DNA from: Solimonas sp040066175
GTDB taxonomy: Bacteria > Pseudomonadota > Gammaproteobacteria > Nevskiales > Nevskiaceae
DNA: 64,000 bases
Direction of reading: 5' to 3'
Assembly: GCF_040066175.1 (NCBI RefSeq)
Contig: NZ_JBEAAM010000015.1
Span: 52,819-116,818 of the forward strand
Shown here: one piece after another, positions 52,254-61,239 of the stretch
How the letters are laid out: every line of letters starts with the position of its first letter
How positions within the stretch are numbered: position 1 is the first letter of the stretch
Notes under the pieces: generated by a model
The model's database searches: none
What the model saw: only the letters and a program-made list of their open reading frames with translations
What the model was told of the DNA's origin: nothing
Program-made: the position numbers and the translations under genes

Positions 52254-54503
52254 TCACGGCTCCGCGGCTGCATTCCACCAGCGCGCGTGCTCGCGCCGGT
52301 ACTCTTCGACACGCAGACCGCCATCGTCGGCCTGACGGATCGTCACCGCACCGACGACACCGGTGACGTACTGCCGCGCGCCGATGTCGGCATAGCGCTC
52401 GCGGACTTCCGGCCGGGGATGACCGAAGCGGCTGCGCCAGCCCGCCGAGTGCACGACCACGGCAGGCCGCGCCGCGGCGACGAAATCCGCGCTCGACGAC
52501 GTGCGGCTGCCATGATGCGGTGACAGCAGCACGTCGGCGGCCAGGTCGGCGCGACGCTCGCGCAGCAGACGCCGTTCTGAGCGGCGCTCGATGTCGCCCG
52601 GCAGAAGGACGCTGTACGGCCCCTCGATGCGCAGGACACAGGACTGCTCGTTGTCGTCACCGCGTGCGGTCTGCGGATGCAGGAGACGGAAGCGCACGCC
52701 GTCCCATTCCCAGCCTTCGTCCTCGACGCACGGCCGACCCTGCGCGGTGCCGATCTCGTCGGCGACCGGCAGTAGCGCGCGCAGCGCGCCGATTCCGCCG
52801 GCGTGATCGTTGTGATCGTGCGAAAGCACCAGGCGATCGATCCGGCGCAGTCCCTGTGCCAGCAGGTATGGCGCCACCACCGATCGCCCGGCGTCGAATC
52901 CCTCGTCGAACGCCGGTCCGGCGTCGTACACCAGCGTGTGGGCCGCCGTGCGCACGACGACGGCGAGACCTTGCCCGACGTCGAGCGCCGTGACTGTCAG
53001 CCCTTCGGCCGACGGCGCGCGCGGCCACAGCAAGGGCACCATGCACACCACGCCGAGCGCCCGGCTCGGCAGGCCCCACGGCGCGAAAATCAGCACGGCA
53101 CCCAGCGCCGCAAGCAACAAGGCCGCCGGCGCTGCACTGGCCGGCAGCCAGGTCTGCGGCAGCGTGGCGACCAACCCCAGACCCGCGTGAATGCCGTCCA
53201 GTCCCTGCGCGATCCAGCGCAGCGCCCACTCCGCGATGGCACCGGAGAACATCGACAGCAGCACGGCCACGAACAGGGCGGGCACCAGCAGGCCGAACAG
53301 CGGCACGGCAGCCAGATTGACCAGTGGCGACAGCCAGCTCAGCCCCTGGAAGAAATACAGCGTCAAGGGCAGCGACACCGCGCTGAGCAGCAGCTGCACA
53401 CGCACCAGCAGCCGCCAGGCCGAAGGCTGCCGCAGCCGACCGGACGAGACATAGAAGATCGCGGCGACCGCGGCAAACGACAGCCACAACCCGGGACTGA
53501 GCACCGCGAACGGATCGAGCAACACGATCAGCCCCCAGGCCAGTGCCAGCGCCCGGCTGGGCTGATGCAGGCGGTGCGTCGCCGCCGCGAGCACCAGGAC
53601 GAGCAGCATGACCAAGGCGCGGGTCACCGGTGTACCCATGCCACTCACCAGGGCATAGCCGGCCGCGACCAGCGCGGAGCCGAACAGCGCGACCCGCTGC
53701 GCCGGCAGCCAGAGGCACAGCGCCGGCCACAGCGACCACAGCCAGCGCAGCAGCAGCAACGCGAAGCCCGCGACGATCGCCAGGTGGAAACCGGAAATCA
53801 CCATCAGGTGCGTGGTGCCGGTGCGACGGAAACGGTCCCAGTCGGCATCGCGCAGGACGCTGCCGTCGCCCACCACGAGTGCCACGGCGAGCGCCGCCGC
53901 CGGACGCGCCCCGAGCCGCTCCAGCAAGTGCTCGGCGATGCGCTGGCGCAGCTGCAAAACCCTCTGCCCGCCCGCCATCCCGCAGAACTCGCCGCTGCGC
54001 ACCGTCGCCGTGGCGTCGATGCGCTCGCGCAGCAGCCAGCCTTCGTAGTCGAAGCCGCCGGGATTGAGCGAACCGTGCGGCGTGCGCATGCGCAGCCGCA
54101 GCCGCCAGCAATCGCCGCCACGCACGACGGACTCGCTGCCATACCAGCTCACGCGCATCCGCCGCGGCGCGATATCGGATTCCGGTTCGAACTCGAAGCG
54201 CAGATCGGCACCGCCATCGGCACCGGCGCGCCGTTCCGGCAGAGACACGACCGTGCCGCGCAGTTCGATTTCCTCGCCGTGCCGCGACGCCGGCCAGCGG
54301 CGATCCAGTGCCTGCTGCCCGTGCCAGCCCGCCAGCAGCACGCCGAGCACGGCCGCCGCCCACAACGCGCGGCCGCGCCAGGGCAGCGCCGCCGTCACGG
54401 CCAGCGCGGCGTAGAGTTCCAGCGACGGCAGCGTCCGCAGCGCGAAGACCGCCAGAACGCCGACAGTGAAGGCCACCACCAGCGCACGCAGATCGCCCGC
54501 CAT
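52254..54503 (-). CDS. comEC: ComEC/Rec2-family DNA uptake channel
   Basis: Inner-membrane channel for single-stranded DNA entry in natural transformation. 749 residues: an N-terminal OB-like soluble region, a competence membrane domain (about 205-480; GDGSVLRDADWDRFRRTGTT, HLMVISGFHLAIVAG), and a C-terminal metallo-beta-lactamase-like domain (VLSHDHNDHAGGIGALRALL, LLSPHHGSRTSSSADF). I chose the ATG at 54503. A GTG at 54539 is also possible. The window does not show the pilus genes needed for uptake. Confidence 0.9.
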   Translation of the reverse strand: MAGDLRALVVAFTVGVLAVFALRTLPSLELYAALAVTAALPWRGRALWAAAVLGVLLAGWHGQQALDRRWPASRHGEEIELRGTVVSLPERRAGADGGADLRFEFEPESDIAPRRMRVSWYGSESVVRGGDCWRLRLRMRTPHGSLNPGGFDYEGWLLRERIDATATVRSGEFCGMAGGQRVLQLRQRIAEHLLERLGARPAAALAVALVVGDGSVLRDADWDRFRRTGTTHLMVISGFHLAIVAGFALLLLRWLWSLWPALCLWLPAQRVALFGSALVAAGYALVSGMGTPVTRALVMLLVLVLAAATHRLHQPSRALALAWGLIVLLDPFAVLSPGLWLSFAAVAAIFYVSSGRLRQPSAWRLLVRVQLLLSAVSLPLTLYFFQGLSWLSPLVNLAAVPLFGLLVPALFVAVLLSMFSGAIAEWALRWIAQGLDGIHAGLGLVATLPQTWLPASAAPAALLLAALGAVLIFAPWGLPSRALGVVCMVPLLWPRAPSAEGLTVTALDVGQGLAVVVRTAAHTLVYDAGPAFDEGFDAGRSVVAPYLLAQGLRRIDRLVLSHDHNDHAGGIGALRALLPVADEIGTAQGRPCVEDEGWEWDGVRFRLLHPQTARGDDNEQSCVLRIEGPYSVLLPGDIERRSERRLLRERRADLAADVLLSPHHGSRTSSSADFVAAARPAVVVHSAGWRSRFGHPRPEVRERYADIGARQYVTGVVGAVTIRQADDGGLRVEEYRREHARWWNAAAEP

Positions 54504-54585
54504 GCGTTCGAGCACCGTACCGCCCCATGCGGCCTGCACCCTTCACCTCCCTCCGGCCGCTGCGCGGCCTCGCTGCGTACCGCGC

Positions 54586-55290
54586 TTACGGCGCGGACTG
54601 CGTCACCAGCTGCCCGCCTTCGAGCGTCAGCACGCGGTCCATGCGCTGGGCCAGGCCCGTGTCGTGCGTGACGACGACCAGACTGGTCCCGAGTTCGCGG
54701 TTGAGTTCCAGCATCAGTTCGAACACGCGCTCGGCGGTCCTGCGGTCGAGATTTCCGGTCGGCTCGTCGGCGAGCACGCAGGACGGATGCGTGACCAGCG
54801 CACGCGCCACCGCCGCCCGCTGCCGCTCGCCGCCGGACAACTCGCCGGGCTTGTGCTCCAGCCGCTCGCCCAGCCCCACGCGCTGCAGCAACTCGCGCGC
54901 CCGCGCATAGGCGTCGCGCTCGCCGCAACGCCGGATCAGCAGGGGCAACGCGACGTTTTCCAGCGCGGTGAATTCCGACAACAGGTGATGGAACTGATAG
55001 ACGAATCCGAGCGCCCGGTTGCGCAGGCGGCCGCGCGCGGCGTCCGACAGCGCCGACATGCGCTCGCCGTCCACCCAGACCTCGCCGGCGCTGGCCGCAT
55101 CCAGTCCGCCGAGGCAGTGCAGCAGTGTGGACTTGCCGGTGCCGCTCGCGCCGACGATCGCCACGCGCTCGCCGCGGCGCACTTCGAGGTCGATCCCGTG
55201 CAGGACCTCGAGCCGCAGGCGGCCATCGTCGAAGGTCTTGGCCAGATTCTGCGCGCGCAGGACGACATCCGCCGCCGTCGTCTCATTCAT
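54586..55290 (-). CDS. lolD: lipoprotein-releasing ABC transporter ATPase LolD
   Basis: ATPase that drives release of outer-membrane lipoproteins from the inner membrane. 234 residues with Walker A GASGTGKSTLLHCLGGLD, signature LSGGERQRAAVARAL, Walker B CVLADEPTGNLD. Its start overlaps the lolC-like stop by 8 bases. Confidence 0.94.
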   Translation of the reverse strand: MNETTAADVVLRAQNLAKTFDDGRLRLEVLHGIDLEVRRGERVAIVGASGTGKSTLLHCLGGLDAASAGEVWVDGERMSALSDAARGRLRNRALGFVYQFHHLLSEFTALENVALPLLIRRCGERDAYARARELLQRVGLGERLEHKPGELSGGERQRAAVARALVTHPSCVLADEPTGNLDRRTAERVFELMLELNRELGTSLVVVTHDTGLAQRMDRVLTLEGGQLVTQSAP

Positions 55291-56530
55291 AGCGCAGCGC
55301 CTCGGCCGGCTGCACGCGCGACGCGCGCCAGGCCGGATACAGGGTGGAGAGCAGCCCCAGCGCGAGCGACAGCGCGGCGATGCGGACGACGTCGCTGGCC
55401 TCGAGTTCCGACGGCAGGTCGCTGATGTAGTACACGTCCGGCGACAGGAACTGCTGACCCGTCAGACGTTCGAGCAGCGGCACCAGGCTCTCGACATTGA
55501 GCGCCAGCGCGATGCCGCCGGCGACACCCAGCAGCGTGCCGACGAAACCGATGATCGAACCCTGCACCATGAAGATCGCCATGATCGAACGTGGCGTGGC
55601 CCCCAGCGTGCGCAGGATGGCGATGTCGGCCTGCTTGTCCTGCACGACCATCACCAGCGTCGAGACGATATTGAATGCGGCGACGCCGACGATCAGCGAC
55701 AGGATGATGAACATCACCATCTTCTCGGTGCGCACCGCGCGGAAGAAATTGGCGTGGCTGCGTGTCCAGTCGTTGACGTAGTACAGCCCCGGCAGCTCGG
55801 CGGCCAGTTCGCGCGCCACGCGCGGCGCGTCGAACAGATCGCGCAGCTTCAGGCGCACGCCGGTCACCGTCTCCCCCATGCGCAGCAACGCCTGCGCGTC
55901 GGCCAGGTGCACCAGCACCAGTCCGCGGTCGAACTCGTACATGCCGATACGGAAGATGCCGGTCACGGTGAAGCGGCGGAAACGCGGCAGGACACCGGCC
56001 GGCGTCACGCTGGCCTGCGGGATCATCAGGTCGATCCGGTCGCCGATCGTTGCGCCCAGCGCCGTCGCCAGCTCATACCCGAGCACGATGTTGAACGCAC
56101 CCGGCTGCAGCGACTCGAGCGAACCGGCGGTGATGTGCGCGCCGATGTCCGAGACCTTGCGCTCCTCGTCGGGCAGGATGCCGCGCAGCAAGGTGCCGGA
56201 CAGTTCACCGCCGACCTTGACCATGCCCTCGCCTTCGATGTACGGCGCCAGCCCCACGATCTGCGGATTCTGCGCCGCCTGCGCGGCGACACCGGACCAG
56301 TTCTCCAGTCCGCCACGAAAGGCCGAAATGGTGGCGTGCGAAGCCATGCCGAGAATGCGCGCGCGCAACTCGCGCTCGAAGCCGTTCATCACCGACAGCA
56401 CGGTGATCAGCGCGGTCACGCCGATGGCGATGCCGAGCATCGACGCCAGCGAGATGAACGAGATGAAGTGATTGCGCCGCTTGGCGCGCGTGTAGCGCAG
56501 TCCGGCGTACAGCTCGTAGGGATGGTGCAT
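55283..56530 (-). CDS. lolC: LolC/LolE-family lipoprotein-releasing permease
   Basis: Membrane subunit that hands lipoproteins to LolA. 415 residues with an N-terminal helix (about 25-45), a large periplasmic domain, and three C-terminal helices (from about 270 on). It starts MHHPYELYAGLRYTRAKRRN. Only one permease is next to lolD, where E. coli has two (LolC and LolE). A single-permease LolF-type system or a second copy elsewhere are both possible. Confidence 0.9.
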   Translation of the reverse strand: MHHPYELYAGLRYTRAKRRNHFISFISLASMLGIAIGVTALITVLSVMNGFERELRARILGMASHATISAFRGGLENWSGVAAQAAQNPQIVGLAPYIEGEGMVKVGGELSGTLLRGILPDEERKVSDIGAHITAGSLESLQPGAFNIVLGYELATALGATIGDRIDLMIPQASVTPAGVLPRFRRFTVTGIFRIGMYEFDRGLVLVHLADAQALLRMGETVTGVRLKLRDLFDAPRVARELAAELPGLYYVNDWTRSHANFFRAVRTEKMVMFIILSLIVGVAAFNIVSTLVMVVQDKQADIAILRTLGATPRSIMAIFMVQGSIIGFVGTLLGVAGGIALALNVESLVPLLERLTGQQFLSPDVYYISDLPSELEASDVVRIAALSLALGLLSTLYPAWRASRVQPAEALRYE

Positions 56531-56579
56531 GCGCGCGCATTAGAGCACAGGAGCGCGCGGCGCCGCTGCACACGTGCCG

Positions 56580-57110
56580 CTACGGCGCACGCTGCTTGCC
56601 GAACACGCCGCCGAACGTGAAACCGATGAAGTCACTGTCCGGGTTGAGGTTGCCGTGCACGCCGACTTCCAGACCGCGCGTCGGATAGAACAGCAGCTCG
56701 ATGGGCACGCCCACGGTCGGCGACTGCTGCGTGTTGGAGACGTCGGTCAGACGCGATACACCGGCGGCCAGATAGAGCTGCCGGCCGGGTGCCAGCGGCA
56801 GTCCGACCAGCGCGGCGACTTCCTCGGCGGTGTTGCTCGTGAAGTCGAACATCCAGGTCGAGCGCAGCCGCAGCAGCACCGGCCCCGCGTGGTTGAAGGC
56901 CAGCATGGCCTCGTAGCCGCCGACGCGTTCCGCGTCGCCCTTGGGACTTCCGGCAGGCGCTTCGTAGTCCTGGCCGTTGTAATAGCCGCCACCAAAGCTG
57001 ATCCAGCCATCGGCCGCTGCCGGTGCGGACGCCGGCTTGCGCGCCTGCGCCGGCATTGCCGCCAAGACCAGCACGCCCATCACCATGACGAAACGATGCA
57101 GCCGCACCAT
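56580..57110 (-). CDS. small exported protein, probable outer-membrane beta-barrel
   Basis: 176 residues. The signal peptide ends at MPAQA near residue 22. Alternating hydrophobic strands (YLAAGVSRLTDVSN, GVPIELLFYPTRGLEVGVHG) and a C-terminal DFIGFTFGGVFGKQRAP suggest a small barrel. I chose the ATG at 57110, which has GGAGG six bases upstream. It resembles in layout the gene at 61240-61905. Function is unknown. Confidence 0.72.
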   Translation of the reverse strand: MVRLHRFVMVMGVLVLAAMPAQARKPASAPAAADGWISFGGGYYNGQDYEAPAGSPKGDAERVGGYEAMLAFNHAGPVLLRLRSTWMFDFTSNTAEEVAALVGLPLAPGRQLYLAAGVSRLTDVSNTQQSPTVGVPIELLFYPTRGLEVGVHGNLNPDSDFIGFTFGGVFGKQRAP

Positions 57111-57192
57111 GACGCTCCTCCGGAAGTTCCTGCGACGCAGGGGCTCAGATGGTAGCCCGCGCGCGGCGCGGATCAAGCGCATCGCCGTGCCT

Positions 57193-57221
57193 TTTGGCCA
57201 ACTCGGTCACGGTGCTATAGT
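57193..57221 (+). promoter_or_regulatory. sigma70 promoter before the exported 110-residue protein
   Basis: TTGGCC at 57194-57199, a 16-base spacer and TATAGT at 57216-57221, with TG two bases before the -10. A strong promoter for the gene at 57252 and possibly for aguAB. Confidence 0.65.
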
Positions 57222-57251
57222 CCGCTGAAGGTTTGCCATCCAAGTCCTCTC

Positions 57252-57584
57252 ATGCGCAAGACTTTTCTGCTGGCTGCGACTCTCGTCCTCGCGCTGGTTC
57301 CGCTCGCGCGCGCGGAGGTGCTGAACCTGCCGCCGGACTCCGACGCCGTGCCGGCCAACCTGCCGATGCGCGGCCTGAGCCAGGCCAACGTGCTGCACGC
57401 CTATGGCGAGCCGCTCAAGCGCCACCCCCCCGCAGGCGGCGGCCACCCGCGCCAGCCGCCGATCACGCGCTGGGACTACGACGGATACTCGGTGTTCTTC
57501 GAAAACAACATCGTCATCGACGTCGTCGTCAAGGATGCGCCCAAGCCGCTGCACAACGTGGACGAACTGCAGCCCGAACCCTAG
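57252..57584 (+). CDS. small exported protein of unknown function
   Basis: 110 residues. The signal peptide ends at LARA near residue 21. The mature part has LSQANVLHAYGEPLKR and a WDYDGYSVFFENNIVIDVVV end, a pattern similar to BamE/SmpA-like folds (a GEP turn, then W-Y, then FF). The ATG follows the promoter by about 30 bases. Function unknown. Confidence 0.75.
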   Translation: MRKTFLLAATLVLALVPLARAEVLNLPPDSDAVPANLPMRGLSQANVLHAYGEPLKRHPPAGGGHPRQPPITRWDYDGYSVFFENNIVIDVVVKDAPKPLHNVDELQPEP

Positions 57585-57608
57585 AATTCGCGGCCGTCTT
57601 GATCCGAT

Positions 57609-57629
57609 GGGGCGCGCGAGCGCCCCTTT
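57609..57629 (+). terminator. GC hairpin between the exported protein and aguA
   Basis: A perfect 7-bp stem GGGGCGC / GCGCCCC with a GCGA tetraloop, followed by TTTGTGTT. It is a moderate terminator or attenuator in front of aguA. Confidence 0.5.
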
Positions 57630-57646
57630 GTGTTGGGAGAGTCCGG

Positions 57647-58669
57647 ATGAGCATCGTGTTGCCGGCCGAATGGGCGCCGCAAGCCTTCGTGCAGCTGACC
57701 TGGCCACGGCCGGACGGCGACTTCGCCGAGAACTTCGCGGCGGTCGAGCGCACCTTCACCGCGCTGGCGCTGGCGATCGCGCGCTTCGAGGATCTGCTGA
57801 TCGTCTGCGGTGCGGACATCGAGTCGTTGCGCCGTCGGCTGCTCGACGCCGGTGTGCGTGCCGACCGTCTGCGGCTGCACGCGGTTCCGGCCAACGACGT
57901 CTGGGCGCGCGACCACGGGCCGATCACCGTGTTCCGCAACGGCGCGCCGGTCCATCTCGACTTCACCTTCAACGGCTGGGGCGGCAAGTTCGACGCCCGC
58001 CTCGACGACCGTATCACCCGTGCGCTCGCCGCCGACGGCCTGCTCGCCGCGCCGGTCGAGTCGCTCGACTTCGTGCTGGAGGGCGGCGGCATCGAGTCCG
58101 ATGGCGAAGGCACGCTGCTGACCACCGAGCGCTGCCTGCTCGCGCCGACGCGCAATCCGCAGTTCGACAAGGCGCAGATCGAAGCGAAACTCAAAGCCTG
58201 GTTCGGCCTGCGTCGCGTGCTGTGGCTGCGCCACGGCGACCTCATCGGTGACGACACGGACGGCCACATCGACACGATCGCACGCTTCTGCGACCCGCAC
58301 ACCATCGCCTACCAGGCCTGCGACGACGCGCGCGACGCGCATTACGCCGATCTCAAGGCCATGGAAGGCGAACTCGTGGCGCTGCGCACGCTCGACGGCC
58401 GGCCCTACCGCCTCGTGCCGCTGCCGCTGCCAGCGCCGATCCACGATGCGAACGGCAGGCGCCTGCCCGCCGGCTATCCGAATTTCCTGATCCTCAACGG
58501 TGCGGTGCTTGTGCCGACCTACGCGGACGCCAACGACGCCGTGGCTCTGGAACGTCTGCGGCCCTGCTTCCCCGGCCGCGAGGTGATCGGCGTTGATTGC
58601 CGCGCCCTCATTGCGCAGTATGGCAGCCTGCATTGCGTGACCATGCAGTATCCGAGTGCACCGCGATGA
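57647..58669 (+). CDS. aguA: agmatine deiminase
   Basis: Hydrolyses agmatine to N-carbamoylputrescine and ammonia. The 340 residues carry the family motifs WARDHGPITVFRNG, EGGGIESDGEGTLLTTERCL, DGHIDTIARF and the catalytic cysteine 330 in YGSLHCVTMQYP. The ATG at 57647 has GGGAGAG upstream. Its TGA overlaps the aguB start (ATGA). Confidence 0.95.
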   Translation: MSIVLPAEWAPQAFVQLTWPRPDGDFAENFAAVERTFTALALAIARFEDLLIVCGADIESLRRRLLDAGVRADRLRLHAVPANDVWARDHGPITVFRNGAPVHLDFTFNGWGGKFDARLDDRITRALAADGLLAAPVESLDFVLEGGGIESDGEGTLLTTERCLLAPTRNPQFDKAQIEAKLKAWFGLRRVLWLRHGDLIGDDTDGHIDTIARFCDPHTIAYQACDDARDAHYADLKAMEGELVALRTLDGRPYRLVPLPLPAPIHDANGRRLPAGYPNFLILNGAVLVPTYADANDAVALERLRPCFPGREVIGVDCRALIAQYGSLHCVTMQYPSAPR

Positions 58670-59580
58670 CATCCAACCGCAAGACGCTCCGTGTCGGCCT
58701 CGTACAGCAGGCCTGCACCGACGATGCCGAAATCAATCTGCGCGCCTCCGAGGCCGGCATCCGCGCCGCGGCGGCGCAGGGTGCGCAGCTGGTGCTGCTG
58801 CAGGAACTGCACACCTCGCTGTACTTCTGCCAGCACGAATCCACCGAGCTGTTCGATCTGGCCGAACCGATTCCCGGTCCGTCGTCGGACTTTCTCGGTG
58901 CGCTCGCCTCGGAGCTGGGCGTCGTCATCGTCGGCAGCCTGTTCGAGCGACGCGCGCCCGGCCTCTACCACAACACCGCGGTCGTGCTGGAGCGCGACGG
59001 CCGGCTCGCCGGCACCTACCGCAAGATGCACATCCCGGACGACCCGGGCTACTACGAGAAGTTCTACTTTACGCCAGGCGATGCACAAGCCAGTTCTGCC
59101 GGCGGGGGCTTCACGCCGATCGACACCAGCGTCGGCCGCCTCGGCGTGCTGGTGTGCTGGGACCAGTGGTATCCGGAAGCCGCGCGCCTGATGGCGCTCG
59201 CCGGCGCCGATCTGCTGCTCTACCCGACTGCGATCGGCTGGAATCCGCAGGACGTGCCCGAGGAACAGGTCCGCCAGCGCGACGCCTGGGTCACGATCCA
59301 GCGCGCACACGCGGTGGCCAACGGCCTGCCGGTGCTGGTCGCCAATCGCGTCGGCTTCGAGGCCGACCCCAGCGGCCAGTGGCCCGGCTCACAGTTCTGG
59401 GGCCACAGCTTCGTCGCCGGGCCACAGGGTGAGATCCTCGCCGCCGCCGGCACCGATCCCGATCTGCTGGTCGTCGATGTCGATCTCGCCCGCAGCGAGA
59501 ACGTGCGGCGCTGGTGGCCCTTCCTGCGCGACCGCCGCATCGACGCCTACGGCGATCTCGTGCGCCGCTACCGAGACTGA
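58666..59580 (+). CDS. aguB: N-carbamoylputrescine amidase
   Basis: Nitrilase-family enzyme that releases putrescine from N-carbamoylputrescine, the step after AguA. The 304 residues show the catalytic triad Glu47 (LLQELHTSLYF), Lys120 (TYRKMHIPDD) and Cys164 (VLVCWDQWYPEAARL). The start overlaps the aguA stop, so both enzymes are made together. An acyl-CoA dehydrogenase gene follows after 27 bases. Confidence 0.95.
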   Translation: MTSNRKTLRVGLVQQACTDDAEINLRASEAGIRAAAAQGAQLVLLQELHTSLYFCQHESTELFDLAEPIPGPSSDFLGALASELGVVIVGSLFERRAPGLYHNTAVVLERDGRLAGTYRKMHIPDDPGYYEKFYFTPGDAQASSAGGGFTPIDTSVGRLGVLVCWDQWYPEAARLMALAGADLLLYPTAIGWNPQDVPEEQVRQRDAWVTIQRAHAVANGLPVLVANRVGFEADPSGQWPGSQFWGHSFVAGPQGEILAAAGTDPDLLVVDVDLARSENVRRWWPFLRDRRIDAYGDLVRRYRD

Positions 59581-59607
59581 TCCTCCGCCCCCTGACCGAA
59601 CCCTCCG

Positions 59608-60750
59608 ATGAGCACACACGCCGAAGAACTCGAACTGTTCCGCGACACCGTCGTCCGCTTCTTCAAGGACAACGTCGAACCGCACTACGAGAAGTGGGAG
59701 CGCGACGGCATCCTGCCGAAAGAGCTCTACCTGAAGATGGGCGAAGCCGGGCTGCTTTGCGTGGACCAGCCGGAGGAGTACGGCGGCATCGGCGCGCCGT
59801 TCGCGTTCTCCTGCGCCGTCGTCGAGGAAGCCGCGCGCATGGGCTTCCTGGCGCTGGCCTCGAACCTCACCGTGCATTCGGACATCGCCGCGCCGTACAT
59901 CCTGCACCTGGGCACCGAGGCGCAGAAGAAGAAGTACCTGCCGAAGATGGCCAGCGGCGAGTGCATCGGCGCGATCGGCATGACCGAGCCCGGTGCCGGT
60001 TCCGACCTGCAGGGCATCAAGACTTCGGCAACGCTCGACGGCGACCACTACGTCATCAACGGCTCCAAGACCTTCATCACCAATGGACAGCACGCCGGGG
60101 TGGTGGTACTCGCGACCAAGACCGATCCGAAGGCCGGCGCCAAGGGCACCACACTGTTCACCGTCGATACCTCCCTGCCCGGCTTCAAGCGCGGGCGCAA
60201 CCTCGACAAGGCCGGACTGCACTCGGCGGACACCTCCGAATTGTTCTTCGACAACCTGCGCATCTCCAAGGACGAGGTGCTCGGGCGCATTGGCGGCGGC
60301 TTCGGTCACCTGATCGACGAACTGCCGCGCGAGCGCCTGGTACTCGCGGTCTCGGCCGTCGCCCACGCACAGGGCGCGCTCGAAAAGACCATCGAGTACG
60401 TGACCCAGCGCAAGGCCTTCGGCCAGACCATCGCCAGCTTCCAGAACACGCGCTTCGTGCTCGCCGGCTGCAAGACCGACATCGAGGTGCACCGCGCCTA
60501 TGTCGAGAAGTGCACGCAGTTGTACGCCGACGGCAAGATGGACGTGCCGACCGCGGCGATGATCAAGCTGGCGACCACCGAGATGGAAGGCCGCGTCACC
60601 GACGCCTGCCTGCAGCTGTTCGGCGGCTACGGCTACATGACCGAGTACGCGATCTCGCGCTACTGGGCCGACGCGCGCATCCAGCGCATCTACGGCGGCA
60701 CCAGCGAGATCATGAAGGAAGTCATCGCGCGCTCACTGGTCGGGCGCTGA
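59608..60750 (+). CDS. acyl-CoA dehydrogenase
   Basis: FAD enzyme that oxidises an acyl-CoA to the trans-2-enoyl-CoA. 380 residues with MTEPGAGSDLQGIKT, YVINGSKTFITNG, RKAFGQTIASFQNTRF, FGGYGYMTEYAISRYWAD and the catalytic-base region YGGTSEIMKEVIAR (Glu367). The chain-length specificity cannot be told. It is the last plus-strand gene before a convergent pair and is followed by a strong palindrome. Confidence 0.93.
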   Translation: MSTHAEELELFRDTVVRFFKDNVEPHYEKWERDGILPKELYLKMGEAGLLCVDQPEEYGGIGAPFAFSCAVVEEAARMGFLALASNLTVHSDIAAPYILHLGTEAQKKKYLPKMASGECIGAIGMTEPGAGSDLQGIKTSATLDGDHYVINGSKTFITNGQHAGVVVLATKTDPKAGAKGTTLFTVDTSLPGFKRGRNLDKAGLHSADTSELFFDNLRISKDEVLGRIGGGFGHLIDELPRERLVLAVSAVAHAQGALEKTIEYVTQRKAFGQTIASFQNTRFVLAGCKTDIEVHRAYVEKCTQLYADGKMDVPTAAMIKLATTEMEGRVTDACLQLFGGYGYMTEYAISRYWADARIQRIYGGTSEIMKEVIARSLVGR

Positions 60751-60769
60751 GTCCGTGGCCGCTTGTACA

Positions 60770-60798
60770 GATCAGGCGCCGGAGTCCGGCGCCTGATC
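60770..60798. terminator. perfect palindromic hairpin at the 3' ends of two convergent genes
   Basis: GATCAGGCGCCGG-AGT-CCGGCGCCTGATC is a perfect 13-bp stem with a 3-base loop. It covers the stop codon and last codons of the minus-strand gene and lies 19 bases past the acyl-CoA dehydrogenase stop, so it can serve both as a transcript end. Confidence 0.75.
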
Positions 60799-61206
60799 CG
60801 TTCCCGGCGCATCCTTCAGTTCCGACTTCTTCTTGATCTCGCGCGGGTCGTCCTCGCCGGTCTGCATGAAACGCAGTTCCGGCGGCAAGCCCCAGTCGCC
60901 GAGCTCGTAGCCGCCGGCCTTCATCTTGCGCGCCAGGCCCTCCAGCGTCCTGATGTTGCCGCGCGTCGCCGCCTGCGTGCCGGGTCGTGAGATCAGCGTG
61001 CCGATCTGCTCGAAGAAGCGCCCGCGATCGGTGACGCGGTTGCCGGACGCCGCCTTGCGCTCGGCCCACTTGCGCGCCTGGCTGAACTCTTCGAGCGTCG
61101 TCACGAACGCGCCGCCGCCATCGATGACGACCTGCACGAGATCGCCCTGCTTGACGACCCTCGCCTGTGCCGTCGCCGCCTCGAACAGGTTTTGCTTGCT
61201 GGCCAT
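60772..61206 (-). CDS. conserved-looking cytoplasmic protein of unknown function
   Basis: 144 residues, charged, no signal peptide or membrane helix. It contains a basic helix EFSQARKWAERKAASG and ends in a low-complexity acidic tail. I do not recognise a family. The coding end overlaps the palindromic terminator. ATG at 61206. Confidence 0.65.
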   Translation of the reverse strand: MASKQNLFEAATAQARVVKQGDLVQVVIDGGGAFVTTLEEFSQARKWAERKAASGNRVTDRGRFFEQIGTLISRPGTQAATRGNIRTLEGLARKMKAGGYELGDWGLPPELRFMQTGEDDPREIKKKSELKDAPGTDQAPDSGA

Positions 61207-61239
61207 GTCCTGCAGTGTAGCCCGCCCGCGCCGGACACC

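Noticed and set aside
52803..54671. A 622-codon plus-strand frame opposite comEC
   Set aside because: Very Gln/Arg-rich, no domain; comEC motifs are clear on the minus strand.
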